A DNA stretch of 64,000 bases, from contig NZ_CP075583.1 of the NCBI RefSeq assembly GCF_023509035.1, positions 2,232,001-2,296,000 of the forward strand. The letters run 5' to 3'. Source of the stretch: Janthinobacterium lividum. Its GTDB lineage: Bacteria > Pseudomonadota > Gammaproteobacteria > Burkholderiales > Burkholderiaceae_D. Every line of letters starts with the position of its first letter. Positions within the stretch are counted from its first letter, which is position 1. Made by a program: the position numbers and the translations under genes. Under the pieces are notes generated by a model, which worked only from the letters and a program-made list of their open reading frames with translations, ran no database searches and had not been told where the DNA came from. Of the stretch, positions 37,970-46,581 are shown piece after piece.

Positions 37970-39628
37970 ATGAGCATTGTGGAAGTCAAAGTCCCGGATA
38001 TCGGCGATTTCAAGGAAGTCGAGATCATTGAACTGATGGTCAAACCAGGCGACACGGTCAAGGTTGACCAGTCCCTGATCACGGTCGAATCGGACAAGGC
38101 CAGCATGGAAATTCCATCGAGCCACGCCGGTGTCGTCAAGGAATTGAAAGTCAACGTGGGCGACAAGATCGCCGAAGGTTCGCTGGTCCTGCTGCTGGAA
38201 GTGGCGGACGACGCCTCGGCGCCCGCGCCTGCCGCCGCTGCCGCCCCGGCTGCGGCACCTGCCGCTGAAGCCGCCCCCGCCGCGGCCGCGCCAGCGCCTG
38301 CCGCCGCTTCCGGCGCGCCGGCTTTGGTGGAAGTGACCGTGCCCGATATCGGCGACTTCAAGGAAGTTGAAGTCATCGAATTGATGGTCAAGGTGGGTGA
38401 CGCGATCAAGGTCGACCAGTCGCTGCTGACGGTCGAATCGGACAAGGCCAGCATGGAAATTCCATCGAGCCACGCCGGTATCGTCAAGGAATTGAAAGTC
38501 AAGGTCGGCGACAAGGTTGCCAAGGGTTCGCTGGTACTGGTCGTGGAAACGACCGGTAGCGCTGCCCCTGCCGCTGCTGCCCCAGCCGCCGCGCCGGCGC
38601 AAGCTGCCGCCGCACCAGCCGCCGCCGTCGCTTCGGCGCCGGTCGCTGCTGCTGCCCCGGCTCCTGCCGCCGCGCCTGCCGTGAATGGCAAGCTGGCGCA
38701 CGCGTCGCCATCGATCCGCAAGTTCGCGCGCGAACTGGGCGTGGACCTGGCCCGCGTGGGCGGTTCCGGTCCGAAAGGCCGCATCACCCAGGAAGACGTG
38801 CAGAACTTCGTCAAGGGCGTGATGTCGGGCGCTGTCGCCGCACCGAACGCCCCTGTCGCTGCCAAAGGCGGTTCGGGCGTGGGCCTGGACCTGCTGCCAT
38901 GGCCGTCGCTGGATTTCAGCAAATTCGGCACGACCGAATTGCTGCCGCTGTCGCGCATCAAGAAAATCTCGGGTCCGAATTTGCACCGCAACTGGGTCAT
39001 GATCCCGCACGTCACGCAGTTCGACGAAGCTGACGTGACGGACCTGGAAGCGTTCCGCGTCGACACCAACGCGGCCAATGCGAAGAACAAGGATGCGGCC
39101 AAGCTGACCATGCTGGCCTTCGTCATTAAGGCCTCTGTCGCCGCGCTGAAGAAATTCCCTGCGTTTAACGCTTCGCTCGACGCCAAGGGTGAAAACCTGA
39201 TCCTCAAGCAGTACTACAACATCGGCTTCGCCGCCGACACGCCGAATGGCCTGGTGGTACCGGTGATCAAGGGCGCGGACCAGAAGTCGGTTTCGCAGAT
39301 CGCCCGCGAAATGACGGAGCTGTCGCTGCAGGCGCGCGAAGGCAAGCTGAAACCGGCCGACATGCAAGGCGCAAGCTTCACGATTTCGTCCCTGGGCGGC
39401 ATCGGTGGCACGCACTTCACGCCTATCGTCAATGCGCCGGAAGTGGCAATTCTGGGTCTGTCGAAAGCCTCGATCAAGCCGGTATGGGATGGCAAGGCCT
39501 TCCAGCCACGTTTGATGATGGGCACCTCGCTGTCCTACGACCACCGCGTGGTCGATGGCGCGATGGGCGCGCGATTCTCCGTGTACCTCGGCGAAGTCCT
39601 GGCCGACATGCGCAAAATTCTGCTGTAA
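37970..39628 (+). CDS. aceF: Dihydrolipoyllysine acetyltransferase (E2), two lipoyl domains
   Basis: Core of the pyruvate dehydrogenase complex; transfers acetyl from lipoyl to CoA. 552 residues. Lipoyl domain 1 at about 2-75 and domain 2 at about 119-192, each with the lipoylated lysine in [15 protein letters not shown]; Ala/Pro-rich linkers between; peripheral-subunit-binding domain about 243-285 ([20 protein letters not shown]); catalytic domain with [13 protein letters not shown] near the C-terminus. Starts 94 bases after aceE and is followed by lpdA after 10 bases. Confidence 0.97.
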   Translation: MSIVEVKVPDIGDFKEVEIIELMVKPGDTVKVDQSLITVESDKASMEIPSSHAGVVKELKVNVGDKIAEGSLVLLLEVADDASAPAPAAAAAPAAAPAAEAAPAAAAPAPAAASGAPALVEVTVPDIGDFKEVEVIELMVKVGDAIKVDQSLLTVESDKASMEIPSSHAGIVKELKVKVGDKVAKGSLVLVVETTGSAAPAAAAPAAAPAQAAAAPAAAVASAPVAAAAPAPAAAPAVNGKLAHASPSIRKFARELGVDLARVGGSGPKGRITQEDVQNFVKGVMSGAVAAPNAPVAAKGGSGVGLDLLPWPSLDFSKFGTTELLPLSRIKKISGPNLHRNWVMIPHVTQFDEADVTDLEAFRVDTNAANAKNKDAAKLTMLAFVIKASVAALKKFPAFNASLDAKGENLILKQYYNIGFAADTPNGLVVPVIKGADQKSVSQIAREMTELSLQAREGKLKPADMQGASFTISSLGGIGGTHFTPIVNAPEVAILGLSKASIKPVWDGKAFQPRLMMGTSLSYDHRVVDGAMGARFSVYLGEVLADMRKILL

Positions 39629-39638
39629 GGAGCGATTG

Positions 39639-41411
39639 ATGAGCACAGTAGAGGTAAAAGTACCGAATATCGGAGACTTCAAGGAAGTCGAAGTCATCGA
39701 ACTGATGGTCAAGGTGGGCGATACCATCAAGGTGGATCAGTCCTTGATCACGGTCGAATCGGACAAGGCCAGCATGGAGATTCCTTCGACCCACGCGGGC
39801 GTCGTCAAGGAAGTCAAGGTCAAGGTTGGCGACAAGATCGCCGAAGGCAGCGCGCTGCTGGTGGTGGAAGCTTCTGAAGGCGCGGCTGCTGCTACGCCAG
39901 CGGCTGCTCCTGCACCAGTTGCAGCACCTGCTGCAGCACCAGCGGCACCTGTCGCCGCCATCCCGGCCGGCAATTACAGTGGCCAGGTCGACATCGACGT
40001 CGACATGATGGTATTGGGCGGTGGTCCCGGCGGCTATTCGGCGGCGTTCCGCGCGGCCGACCTGGGCATGTCGACGGTCATCGTCGAGCGCTACGCCACC
40101 CTGGGCGGCGTGTGCCTGAACGTGGGCTGCATCCCGTCGAAGGCGCTGCTGCATGTTGCTTCCGTCATCGATGAAACGGCGCACATGTCCAACACGGGCG
40201 TGACGTTTGCCAAGCCGACGATCGACATCGACCAGGTACGCAAGTACAAGGAAGGCGTCATTTCGAACATGACGGGCGGCCTGGCCGGCATGGCCAAGGC
40301 GCGCAAGACGCAAATCGTCACCGGCGTGGGCCAGTTCCTCTCCGCGAACCACATCGAAGTGACGGCAGCTGACGGCTCCAAAAAAGTCGTGCAGTTCAAG
40401 CAAGCCATCATCGCCGCCGGTTCGTCCGTGGTGAAACTGCCCTTCGTGCCGGAAGACCCGCGCATCGTCGATTCGACGGGTGCGCTGGAATTGCGCCAGA
40501 TCCCGAAACGCATGCTGGTCATCGGCGGTGGCATCATCGGCCTGGAAATGGCGACCGTGTATTCCACGTTTGGCGCGCGCATCGACGTGGTCGAAATGAT
40601 GGATGGCCTGATGCAGGGCGCGGACCGCGACGCCGTCAAGGTGTGGCAGAAGTTCAATGAAAAACGCTTCGACAACATCATGACCAAGACCAAGACGGTG
40701 GCCGTCGAGGCACTGCCGGAAGGCATCAAAGTCACGTTCGAAGCAGCCGAAGCGGGTGCCACGGCGCCGGCGCCGCAAGTCTACGACCTGGTGCTCGTCG
40801 CCGTGGGCCGCAGCCCGAACGGCAAGAAGCTGGCGGCCGACAAGGCCGGCGTGCAGGTCACCGACCGCGGCTTCATCAACGTCGACAGCCAGATGCGCAC
40901 CAACGTGCCGAACATCTTCGCCATCGGCGACCTGGTGGGCCAGCCGATGCTGGCGCACAAGGCCGTGCATGAAGCCCACGTGGCAGCGGAAGCGGCTTCC
41001 GGCCAGAAGTCGCACTTCGACGTCAAGGTGATTCCATCGGTCGCCTACACGGATCCGGAAGTGGCATGGGCCGGCATCACGGAAGACGAAGCAAAAGCCA
41101 AGGGCATCAAGGTCGAGAAGGGCCACTTCCCCTGGGCAGCTTCCGGCCGCGCCGTGGCCAACGGCCGCGCCGAGGGTTTCACCAAGCTGCTGTTCGACGC
41201 GGAAACGCACCGTATCATCGGCGGCACCATCGTCGGCACGCATGCGGGCGACATGATCGGTGAAATCGCGCTGGCCATCGAAATGGGCTGCGACGGCACC
41301 GACATCGGCAAGACCATCCATCCGCATCCAACCCTGGGCGAGTCGATCGGTATGGCTGCTGAAGTGTACGAAGGCGTGTGTACGGACTTGCCGCCACCAC
41401 GTAAGCGCTGA
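39639..41411 (+). CDS. lpdA: Dihydrolipoyl dehydrogenase (E3) with N-terminal lipoyl domain
   Basis: Flavoprotein that reoxidises E2-bound dihydrolipoamide with NAD+. 590 residues, about 115 more than plain Lpd because of an N-terminal lipoyl domain (2-76, [15 protein letters not shown]) and Ala/Pro linker. Then FAD-binding GGGPGGYSAAFRAADLG, redox disulfide GGVCLNVGCIPSKALL, NAD-binding VIGGGIIGLEMATVYSTFG, GDLVGQPMLAHKA and catalytic HPHPTLGES. This fused form is known in betaproteobacteria and Neisseria. Followed by a clear terminator. Confidence 0.97.
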   Translation: MSTVEVKVPNIGDFKEVEVIELMVKVGDTIKVDQSLITVESDKASMEIPSTHAGVVKEVKVKVGDKIAEGSALLVVEASEGAAAATPAAAPAPVAAPAAAPAAPVAAIPAGNYSGQVDIDVDMMVLGGGPGGYSAAFRAADLGMSTVIVERYATLGGVCLNVGCIPSKALLHVASVIDETAHMSNTGVTFAKPTIDIDQVRKYKEGVISNMTGGLAGMAKARKTQIVTGVGQFLSANHIEVTAADGSKKVVQFKQAIIAAGSSVVKLPFVPEDPRIVDSTGALELRQIPKRMLVIGGGIIGLEMATVYSTFGARIDVVEMMDGLMQGADRDAVKVWQKFNEKRFDNIMTKTKTVAVEALPEGIKVTFEAAEAGATAPAPQVYDLVLVAVGRSPNGKKLAADKAGVQVTDRGFINVDSQMRTNVPNIFAIGDLVGQPMLAHKAVHEAHVAAEAASGQKSHFDVKVIPSVAYTDPEVAWAGITEDEAKAKGIKVEKGHFPWAASGRAVANGRAEGFTKLLFDAETHRIIGGTIVGTHAGDMIGEIALAIEMGCDGTDIGKTIHPHPTLGESIGMAAEVYEGVCTDLPPPRKR

Positions 41412-41432
41412 TAAAGAGTTAACTTTCAGTAC

Positions 41433-41463
41433 AAAAAAACCGGGACATGTTCCCGGTTTTTTT
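41433..41463 (+). terminator. Rho-independent terminator of the pdh operon
   Basis: Stem AACCGGGA/TCCCGGTT (41438-41445, 41451-41458) with T-run to 41463, 22 bases after the lpdA stop. Confidence 0.92.
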
Positions 41464-41667
41464 ATTTCCCTTGATCTGCAGCATAGTAAAACGTGGCGCA
41501 GCGGTGTCTTGTGAAAATTGGTGAGTATTGCCGTGTGGAAAAAGTGGCAGAATGGAGGTCTGTAACCATGTTTTTCTTTTGCTTCAACGGAAGCGTGTGA
41601 TTTTTCCAGGAATGTTGCCAGCGTGGGATATGGTCAAATTCCGCTGTACTGAGAGAGTTTTGCAACG

Positions 41668-42837
41668 ATGAAAAAATTTACTGCCCTTCACATTGCCGAT
41701 GTCCGTTTGCGCCGGGCCGATGAGCAAGAGCAAGCCGTGATGCTGCATGCCTTGTACCAGGATGTGGCCGCTATCCTGGCGGCGGGTAAAAAGATTGATG
41801 CGATTTTTTTCACGGGCCAGCTGGTGGCGCTGGACTCCTGTGCCGGCACGACGCCCGTGTATGTCTACGAATACTTCCTGCGCCCCTTGCTGCAGGCGGC
41901 CAGTTTGCCCGGCGCGCGTTTCTACCTGGTGCCGGGCAGCCGCGTGCAGGGCGTCGCGGCAGCGGCGCTGGGCAATGCCGGCTTCAGCTTTTTCTCCGCC
42001 GATGAGCACGCCAGTGCCGAGCAGCGCGCGCACTACAAGAATATCCACGCCGTGTTCCATGGCCACCAGCATACGGGCGATGCCAGTTCGCTCATGAAGT
42101 CGCTGGGCATCCTGTTCAAGAGCAATCCCGGCAGCCTGTACGGTGCGCATGGCCAGATGGCGGCGTTTGCCGTGCTCGAGTTCGGTACGGGCGCGGCCGA
42201 TGGCGGCGCGGCAGGCACGCAGTGGACGGTGTCCCTGCGCGAGTTCGATGATGTGAGCAAGAACTTCGCCCTGTCGGTGCTGTACACGCCGAATGGCCAG
42301 GAAACGGGACAGATGGATGCCGAGTACGTGTTTGCCACCTTGCTGCCGCAACTGGCAGGCGAGCGCGCTTATTTTGATGGCTTGCTGGGCAAGGCGGGCG
42401 TGCAGCGGCGCGTGGATGCCTGCGTGGCTGCCGATGCGCGCGAATTCCTGATGGAGCTGGCGTTCGTGATGTTCGAAGCCAAGACGCTGTTCCTCGGCGA
42501 GGTGGAGTTGGAGCGCTTTGCCAGCGACTATTGTGGCGTGAAGGGCTGGAACATGGGGGCAGGGGAGTGGCTGGCGCCGCTGTATGCGCATGGCTTGCTG
42601 CTGCGGGCCGATGGCCAGGTGGCGTTTTCCTTCGATTACTTCCGCACGTATTTCCTGGCGCAACGCTTTGAAACTTCGTTCGACCTGATGCGCTATGGCC
42701 CTGAACGCTACGATGGAAGTGAGTCTTCACTTGCTATTGATGACGCGTCGGCTGCCCAGCCTTTCCTGCGCGCGCTGGGCTTGAATGATGAACGCGCCGA
42801 AGCGGCGCTGCCGGAAGACTGTAGCCGCCCTGGCTGA
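41668..42837 (+). CDS. Unknown protein: degenerate metallophosphoesterase-like domain plus STAND-like C-terminal segment
   Basis: 389 residues. The N-terminal ~170 follow the calcineurin-like phosphoesterase order, but key ligands are changed: HIADVRL (DxH expected, R13), FFTGQLVALD (GD expected, Q51), LVPGSRV (GNHD expected, 88-94); only FHGHQHTGD (130-138, GHxH) is intact. So the fold may be kept without the usual dimetal catalysis. The rest is helical and ends in ELERFASDYCGVKGW and VAFSFDYFRTYFLAQRFE, resembling the end of the NTPase part in some STAND/NACHT proteins; no P-loop is present. Preceded by about 200 bases of AT-richer non-coding DNA. Family assignment is my inference. Confidence 0.7.
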   Translation: MKKFTALHIADVRLRRADEQEQAVMLHALYQDVAAILAAGKKIDAIFFTGQLVALDSCAGTTPVYVYEYFLRPLLQAASLPGARFYLVPGSRVQGVAAAALGNAGFSFFSADEHASAEQRAHYKNIHAVFHGHQHTGDASSLMKSLGILFKSNPGSLYGAHGQMAAFAVLEFGTGAADGGAAGTQWTVSLREFDDVSKNFALSVLYTPNGQETGQMDAEYVFATLLPQLAGERAYFDGLLGKAGVQRRVDACVAADAREFLMELAFVMFEAKTLFLGEVELERFASDYCGVKGWNMGAGEWLAPLYAHGLLLRADGQVAFSFDYFRTYFLAQRFETSFDLMRYGPERYDGSESSLAIDDASAAQPFLRALGLNDERAEAALPEDCSRPG

Positions 42838-42860
42838 CTTCCGCGTCCAGCCGTCGCGCG

Positions 42861-43586
42861 TCAGTCCGCGAGTGGCTGGCGCAGGGTGCCGCGCAGGAAC
42901 AGGTCGAGACTGACCGCCACCTTGGCGCGCAATTGCGCCACGTCCGGTTGGGCCTGTGGTGGAAACAGCAGGCGCGACATCTGATCTCCGAGCAGGCAAT
43001 TGAGCAGATGCAGCGCCAGCATCGACGCCGTCAACTCCGCGCGAAACAGCGGTGCGATGTCGGGCCGGCTGAAAAACTTGGTCAGCATCTCGCGCGTCTG
43101 TCCCGGTCCCACCTTGTAAAAAGTTTCCGCCAGTTCCGGGTGCGTGGCCGCTTCGGCCACCACCATGCGATTCAGGCGTATCGCCGCCGGCATGGTGACA
43201 AGCTGCACGAACAGCAGGCCGAACTCGCCCAAGATGGTGGGCAGGGGCCGCATATCCGTTTCCAGCGCCGGCATGGTCGAGAAGTAGGCGGCGCGGCGCA
43301 GTTCCACCACGGCATTGAACAAGCCCGACTTGCCGCCAAATTTCACATAAATCGTGCGCACGGCCACATGGGCTTCGCGGGCGATCATTTCCAGGCTCAC
43401 CTTTCCATACCCTTTTTCCAGAAACAGGCAGCCGGCCGTGTGCAGCAGGTTTTCCATGCGCGCTTCCATGTCGGCCGCGCGCGGGCGGCCAGCTGGCTTG
43501 CCGCAGCAGGAAAGCTCCTGGGCGTCGGTGTCGGCGTCGGATTCTGTATCGGTAGGCAAGGTATCGCTGAGGCCGGGATCGGACAT
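42861..43586 (-). CDS. TetR family regulator of the adjacent efflux operon
   Basis: 241-residue repressor. An acidic N-terminal extension (about 1-35, TDTESDADTDAQE) precedes the HTH (about 45-95, ENLLHTAGCLFLEKGYGKVS, MIAREAHVAVRTIYVKFGGK) and an AefR-like C-terminal domain (MVVAEAATHPELAETFYKVG). Divergent from the HlyD-EmrB-NodT operon with a palindrome in between, so it most likely represses the pump and itself until a ligand binds. Confidence 0.93.
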   Translation of the reverse strand: MSDPGLSDTLPTDTESDADTDAQELSCCGKPAGRPRAADMEARMENLLHTAGCLFLEKGYGKVSLEMIAREAHVAVRTIYVKFGGKSGLFNAVVELRRAAYFSTMPALETDMRPLPTILGEFGLLFVQLVTMPAAIRLNRMVVAEAATHPELAETFYKVGPGQTREMLTKFFSRPDIAPLFRAELTASMLALHLLNCLLGDQMSRLLFPPQAQPDVAQLRAKVAVSLDLFLRGTLRQPLAD

Positions 43587-43645
43587 GGTCTGGGTCTCTT
43601 TATAAGTGGAAAGGTAAGTGATGGCTTACACTGTAGTGCAAATTA

Positions 43646-43699
43646 AAATGAAATGCAATCGTTTCATTTCTTGACTTTGGCTTTTCTTTGTCCAATAAT
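43646..43699 (+). promoter_or_regulatory. TetR operator and promoter of efflux operon
   Basis: Inverted repeat AAATGAAA, 8 bases, TTTCATTT (43646-43669) lies one base before TTGACT (43671-43676), which is spaced 17 bases from AATAAT (43694-43699). A further ATTTCATTTT half-site lies at 43710-43719. Binding here would block the promoter; it is also placed to control the divergent tetR gene. Confidence 0.75.
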
Positions 43700-43730
43700 G
43701 AACCTACATCATTTCATTTTCGGAGCGAGT

Positions 43731-44936
43731 ATGTCCAACCAGCCAGGCCAAGCAGAGCACAAGGTGCTGACCGCCGTCCCACCCGCGGCCGCTGCCGCAC
43801 CTTCCACGCCCGCCGCTTCCGCCAGCTCCGCAGCACCGAATAATCGCGTGAAAATCATCGCCGGTCTGATCGTGCTCGTCGCGCTGGGCGCCGGTGCGCG
43901 CATGTGGTACCGCAGCCACTATTTCGTGGAAACGGAAAACGCCTATGTGGCCGGCCACGTGCATCCTGTCTCGGCACGCATTTCCGGCGTCGTCACCAAG
44001 GTCTTCATCGATGACAATCAGGTCGTGAAAGAGGGCGACGTGATCGCCGAACTCGATCCCTTCGACCAGCGCGTGAAAACCGAGCAGATCGCCGCGCAGA
44101 TCGCCAGCGCCGAGCAGCAAGTGCTGCAATCGGACGCGCAGATCGCGCAAGTGCAGGCGCAAGCGAGCGCCGCCCAGGCGCAAGTGGCGCAAGCCGATGC
44201 GCAATTGCTGCGCGCAAAACAGGATGCGGACCGTTATGGCCAGCTGTACACGAGCCAGATGAAAGCCGTCTCGAAGGCGGAACTCGATGCGGCCAATGCG
44301 GCCCGCTCGAGCGCCGTGGCCGACCTGGCCGCCCGCCGCGACAGCGCTTCGGCCGCCAAGGCGCAGATCGGTGCCGCCCAGGCCGCGCGCGACGTGGCCA
44401 AGGCGCAAGTGGCCGTGCTGCGCGTGCAATTGAAGGACGCGGAACAGCAGCTGCAATACAACCGCATCCTGGCGCCCGTCGCCGGCCGCATCGGCAAGCG
44501 CAACGTGGAAACGGGCATGCGCGTGCAGCCTGGCCAGCAACTGACGGCCATCGTGCAAGACAACGTCTGGGTCACCGCCAACTTCAAGGAAACCCAATTG
44601 GCCGACCTGCACCGCGGCCAGAGCGTGCACGTGAGCATCGACGCCATGCCGGGCAAGAAACTGGTGGGTACCGTGGACAGCTTCGCTCCTGCCTCGGGCG
44701 CGCAATTCGCCCTGCTGCCAGCCGATAACGCGACCGGCAACTTTACCAAGATCGTCCAGCGCGTGCCCGTCAAGATCGTCTTCCAGCCGGAAGACATCAA
44801 GGCCATGAATGGCCGCCTGGTGCCGGGCATGTCGGTGATCGCCGAAGTGGAAGTGAACCAGCCCGCGTCGGCCCAGGACAAGGCCGAGGCACCACGCCAC
44901 GCCGCCGCGCCAGCCGCACAGAGCGCCGCCCGCTAA
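43731..44936 (+). CDS. HlyD/EmrA-type membrane fusion protein
   Basis: 401-residue periplasmic adaptor joining the MFS pump to the outer-membrane channel. Ala/Pro-rich cytoplasmic N-terminus, one membrane helix (about 42-60, IIAGLIVLVALGAGARMWY), barrel/lipoyl half YVAGHVHPVSARISGVVTKV, a long Ala/Gln-rich coiled coil (about 115-225), second lipoyl half NRILAPVAGRIGKRNVETGM and beta-barrel VWVTANFKETQLADLHRGQS. The start at 43731 follows GGAGCGAGT; an in-frame upstream extension is not supported. First of three pump genes. Confidence 0.95.
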   Translation: MSNQPGQAEHKVLTAVPPAAAAAPSTPAASASSAAPNNRVKIIAGLIVLVALGAGARMWYRSHYFVETENAYVAGHVHPVSARISGVVTKVFIDDNQVVKEGDVIAELDPFDQRVKTEQIAAQIASAEQQVLQSDAQIAQVQAQASAAQAQVAQADAQLLRAKQDADRYGQLYTSQMKAVSKAELDAANAARSSAVADLAARRDSASAAKAQIGAAQAARDVAKAQVAVLRVQLKDAEQQLQYNRILAPVAGRIGKRNVETGMRVQPGQQLTAIVQDNVWVTANFKETQLADLHRGQSVHVSIDAMPGKKLVGTVDSFAPASGAQFALLPADNATGNFTKIVQRVPVKIVFQPEDIKAMNGRLVPGMSVIAEVEVNQPASAQDKAEAPRHAAAPAAQSAAR

Positions 44937-44942
44937 GTTTCC

Positions 44943-46541
44943 ATGAGCAGCCTTTCCACCACACCGGCGGCATCGCCGGCGTTCCCCGTGATTAGCGAGA
45001 AAGTCTCCGGGCGCACCTGGCTGGCGGTCGCCGCCGGCATGCTGGGCGCCTTCATGGCGGTGCTCGACATCCAGATCACCAACTCTTCGCTCAAGGATAT
45101 CCTTGGCTCGCTGTCGGCCACCCAGGAAGAGGGCTCGTGGATTTCCACGGCCTACCTGGTGGCGGAAATCATCGTCATTCCCCTCACCGCGCTGCTGGCG
45201 CGCGTGTTCGGTCTGCGCACCTACATGATAGGCACCACCGCTTTCTTCCTGCTGTTCTCCACCCTGTGCGGGGCGGCCTGGAACCTGGAAAGCATGATCG
45301 TCTTCCGCATGCTGCAAGGGTTCACCGGCGGCGCACTGATCCCGATGGCGTTCACCCTGGTGATGCTCAAGCTGCCGCCATCGAAGCGCGCCGTCGGCAT
45401 GGCTATTTTCGGCCTGACGGCGACCCTGGCGCCGGCCATGGGCCCGACCTTGGGCGGCTATCTCTCCGAGCTGTATGGCTGGCCGTCGATCTTTTACATC
45501 AACTGGGTGCCTGGCGTGCTGCTGATCGCCGGCATGATCTATGGCCTGGACAAGGAGCCGATGAAGCTCGAGATGTTCTGGAAAGCCGATTGGCTGGGCA
45601 TCTTCTTCATGGCTCTGGGCTTGGGCTGCCTGACCATCTTCCTGGAAGAGGGCAACTCGAAGGATTGGTTCGACTCCGGTTTCATCATTGCCTTTGCCGC
45701 GCTGGCCCTGACGGGCCTCCTGGGCTGGGTCGTTACCAGCGCCACGCGCGCCGAGCCGTTCGTCAACCTGGCCTTGTACGGCCAGCGCAATTTTCTGGTG
45801 GCCACCGTGCTGTCGGCCGTGACGGGCATGGGCCTGTATGGCTCGGCCTTTTTGCTGCCCCTGTTCCTGGGCCAGATCGCCGGCTACTCGCCGATGCAGA
45901 TCGGTGAAGTCATCATGTGGGTGGGCTTGCCGCAGCTGTTCATCATGCCGTTTGTCGCCAAGCTGTCGTCCGTGGTGGATAACCGCATCCTGTGCTCGTT
46001 CGGCCTGTTGCTGTTTGGCGGCTCGTGCATGATGAATGCCTACATGGACGCTTCCACCGGCTACGACCAGCTGCTGTGGTCGCAGGTGGTGCGCGCGCTG
46101 GGTCAGCCCTTCGTCATGCTGACCCTGTCGAATTTCGCCATGAAAGGCATCGCGCCGAAGGACATGGCGTCCGCTTCGAGCCTGTTCAACATGACGCGCA
46201 ACCTGGGCGGCTCGATCGGCATCGCCCTGCTGGCCACGGCCCTGAGCACCCGCGAGCACTTCCACTCGCAGCGCCTGGGTGAAGCGATCAATGCGTATTC
46301 CAGCGCCACCCAGCTCCGCATCGACCAGCTGACGTCCTCGTTTATGGCCAAGGGCTATGACGCCGTCACGGCCGGCAACCAGGCCTTGCAGGCAATCGAC
46401 GGCATCGTGCGCCGCGAGGCGTATGTGATGGCTTACAACGATGGCTTCTTCCTCGTCGGCGCCATCCTGCTGGCCTGCATCGTGCCCCTGTGGCTGGCCG
46501 ACAAACTCAAAGCTCCCGGTGGCGGTGGCGGCGGTCATTGA
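44943..46541 (+). CDS. DHA2 family MFS drug transporter (EmrB/QacA type)
   Basis: 532-residue inner-membrane proton antiporter with about 14 hydrophobic segments. Family features: AAGMLGAFMAVLDIQITNSS in helix 1, WISTAYLVAEIIVIPLTALL, RMLQGFTGGALIPMAFTLVM (motif C region) and MGPTLGGYLSELYGW. Starts 6 bases after the adaptor gene. It exports toxic compounds together with the neighbouring adaptor and NodT-type channel; substrate unknown. Confidence 0.95.
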   Translation: MSSLSTTPAASPAFPVISEKVSGRTWLAVAAGMLGAFMAVLDIQITNSSLKDILGSLSATQEEGSWISTAYLVAEIIVIPLTALLARVFGLRTYMIGTTAFFLLFSTLCGAAWNLESMIVFRMLQGFTGGALIPMAFTLVMLKLPPSKRAVGMAIFGLTATLAPAMGPTLGGYLSELYGWPSIFYINWVPGVLLIAGMIYGLDKEPMKLEMFWKADWLGIFFMALGLGCLTIFLEEGNSKDWFDSGFIIAFAALALTGLLGWVVTSATRAEPFVNLALYGQRNFLVATVLSAVTGMGLYGSAFLLPLFLGQIAGYSPMQIGEVIMWVGLPQLFIMPFVAKLSSVVDNRILCSFGLLLFGGSCMMNAYMDASTGYDQLLWSQVVRALGQPFVMLTLSNFAMKGIAPKDMASASSLFNMTRNLGGSIGIALLATALSTREHFHSQRLGEAINAYSSATQLRIDQLTSSFMAKGYDAVTAGNQALQAIDGIVRREAYVMAYNDGFFLVGAILLACIVPLWLADKLKAPGGGGGGH

Positions 46542-46581
46542 CCGCGCACGCACACACCTCAAGAACAAGAAGGTACACATC

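Noticed and set aside
35182..39207. 1341-codon minus-strand frame opposite aceE and aceF
   Set aside because: Both plus-strand genes are unambiguous. The long antisense frame follows from strong codon bias and Ala/Pro linkers.
42861..43586. Possible toxin-antitoxin pairing of the degenerate phosphoesterase gene with the neighbouring regulator
   Set aside because: The regulator is convergent, clearly TetR-like and has its own operator with the pump.
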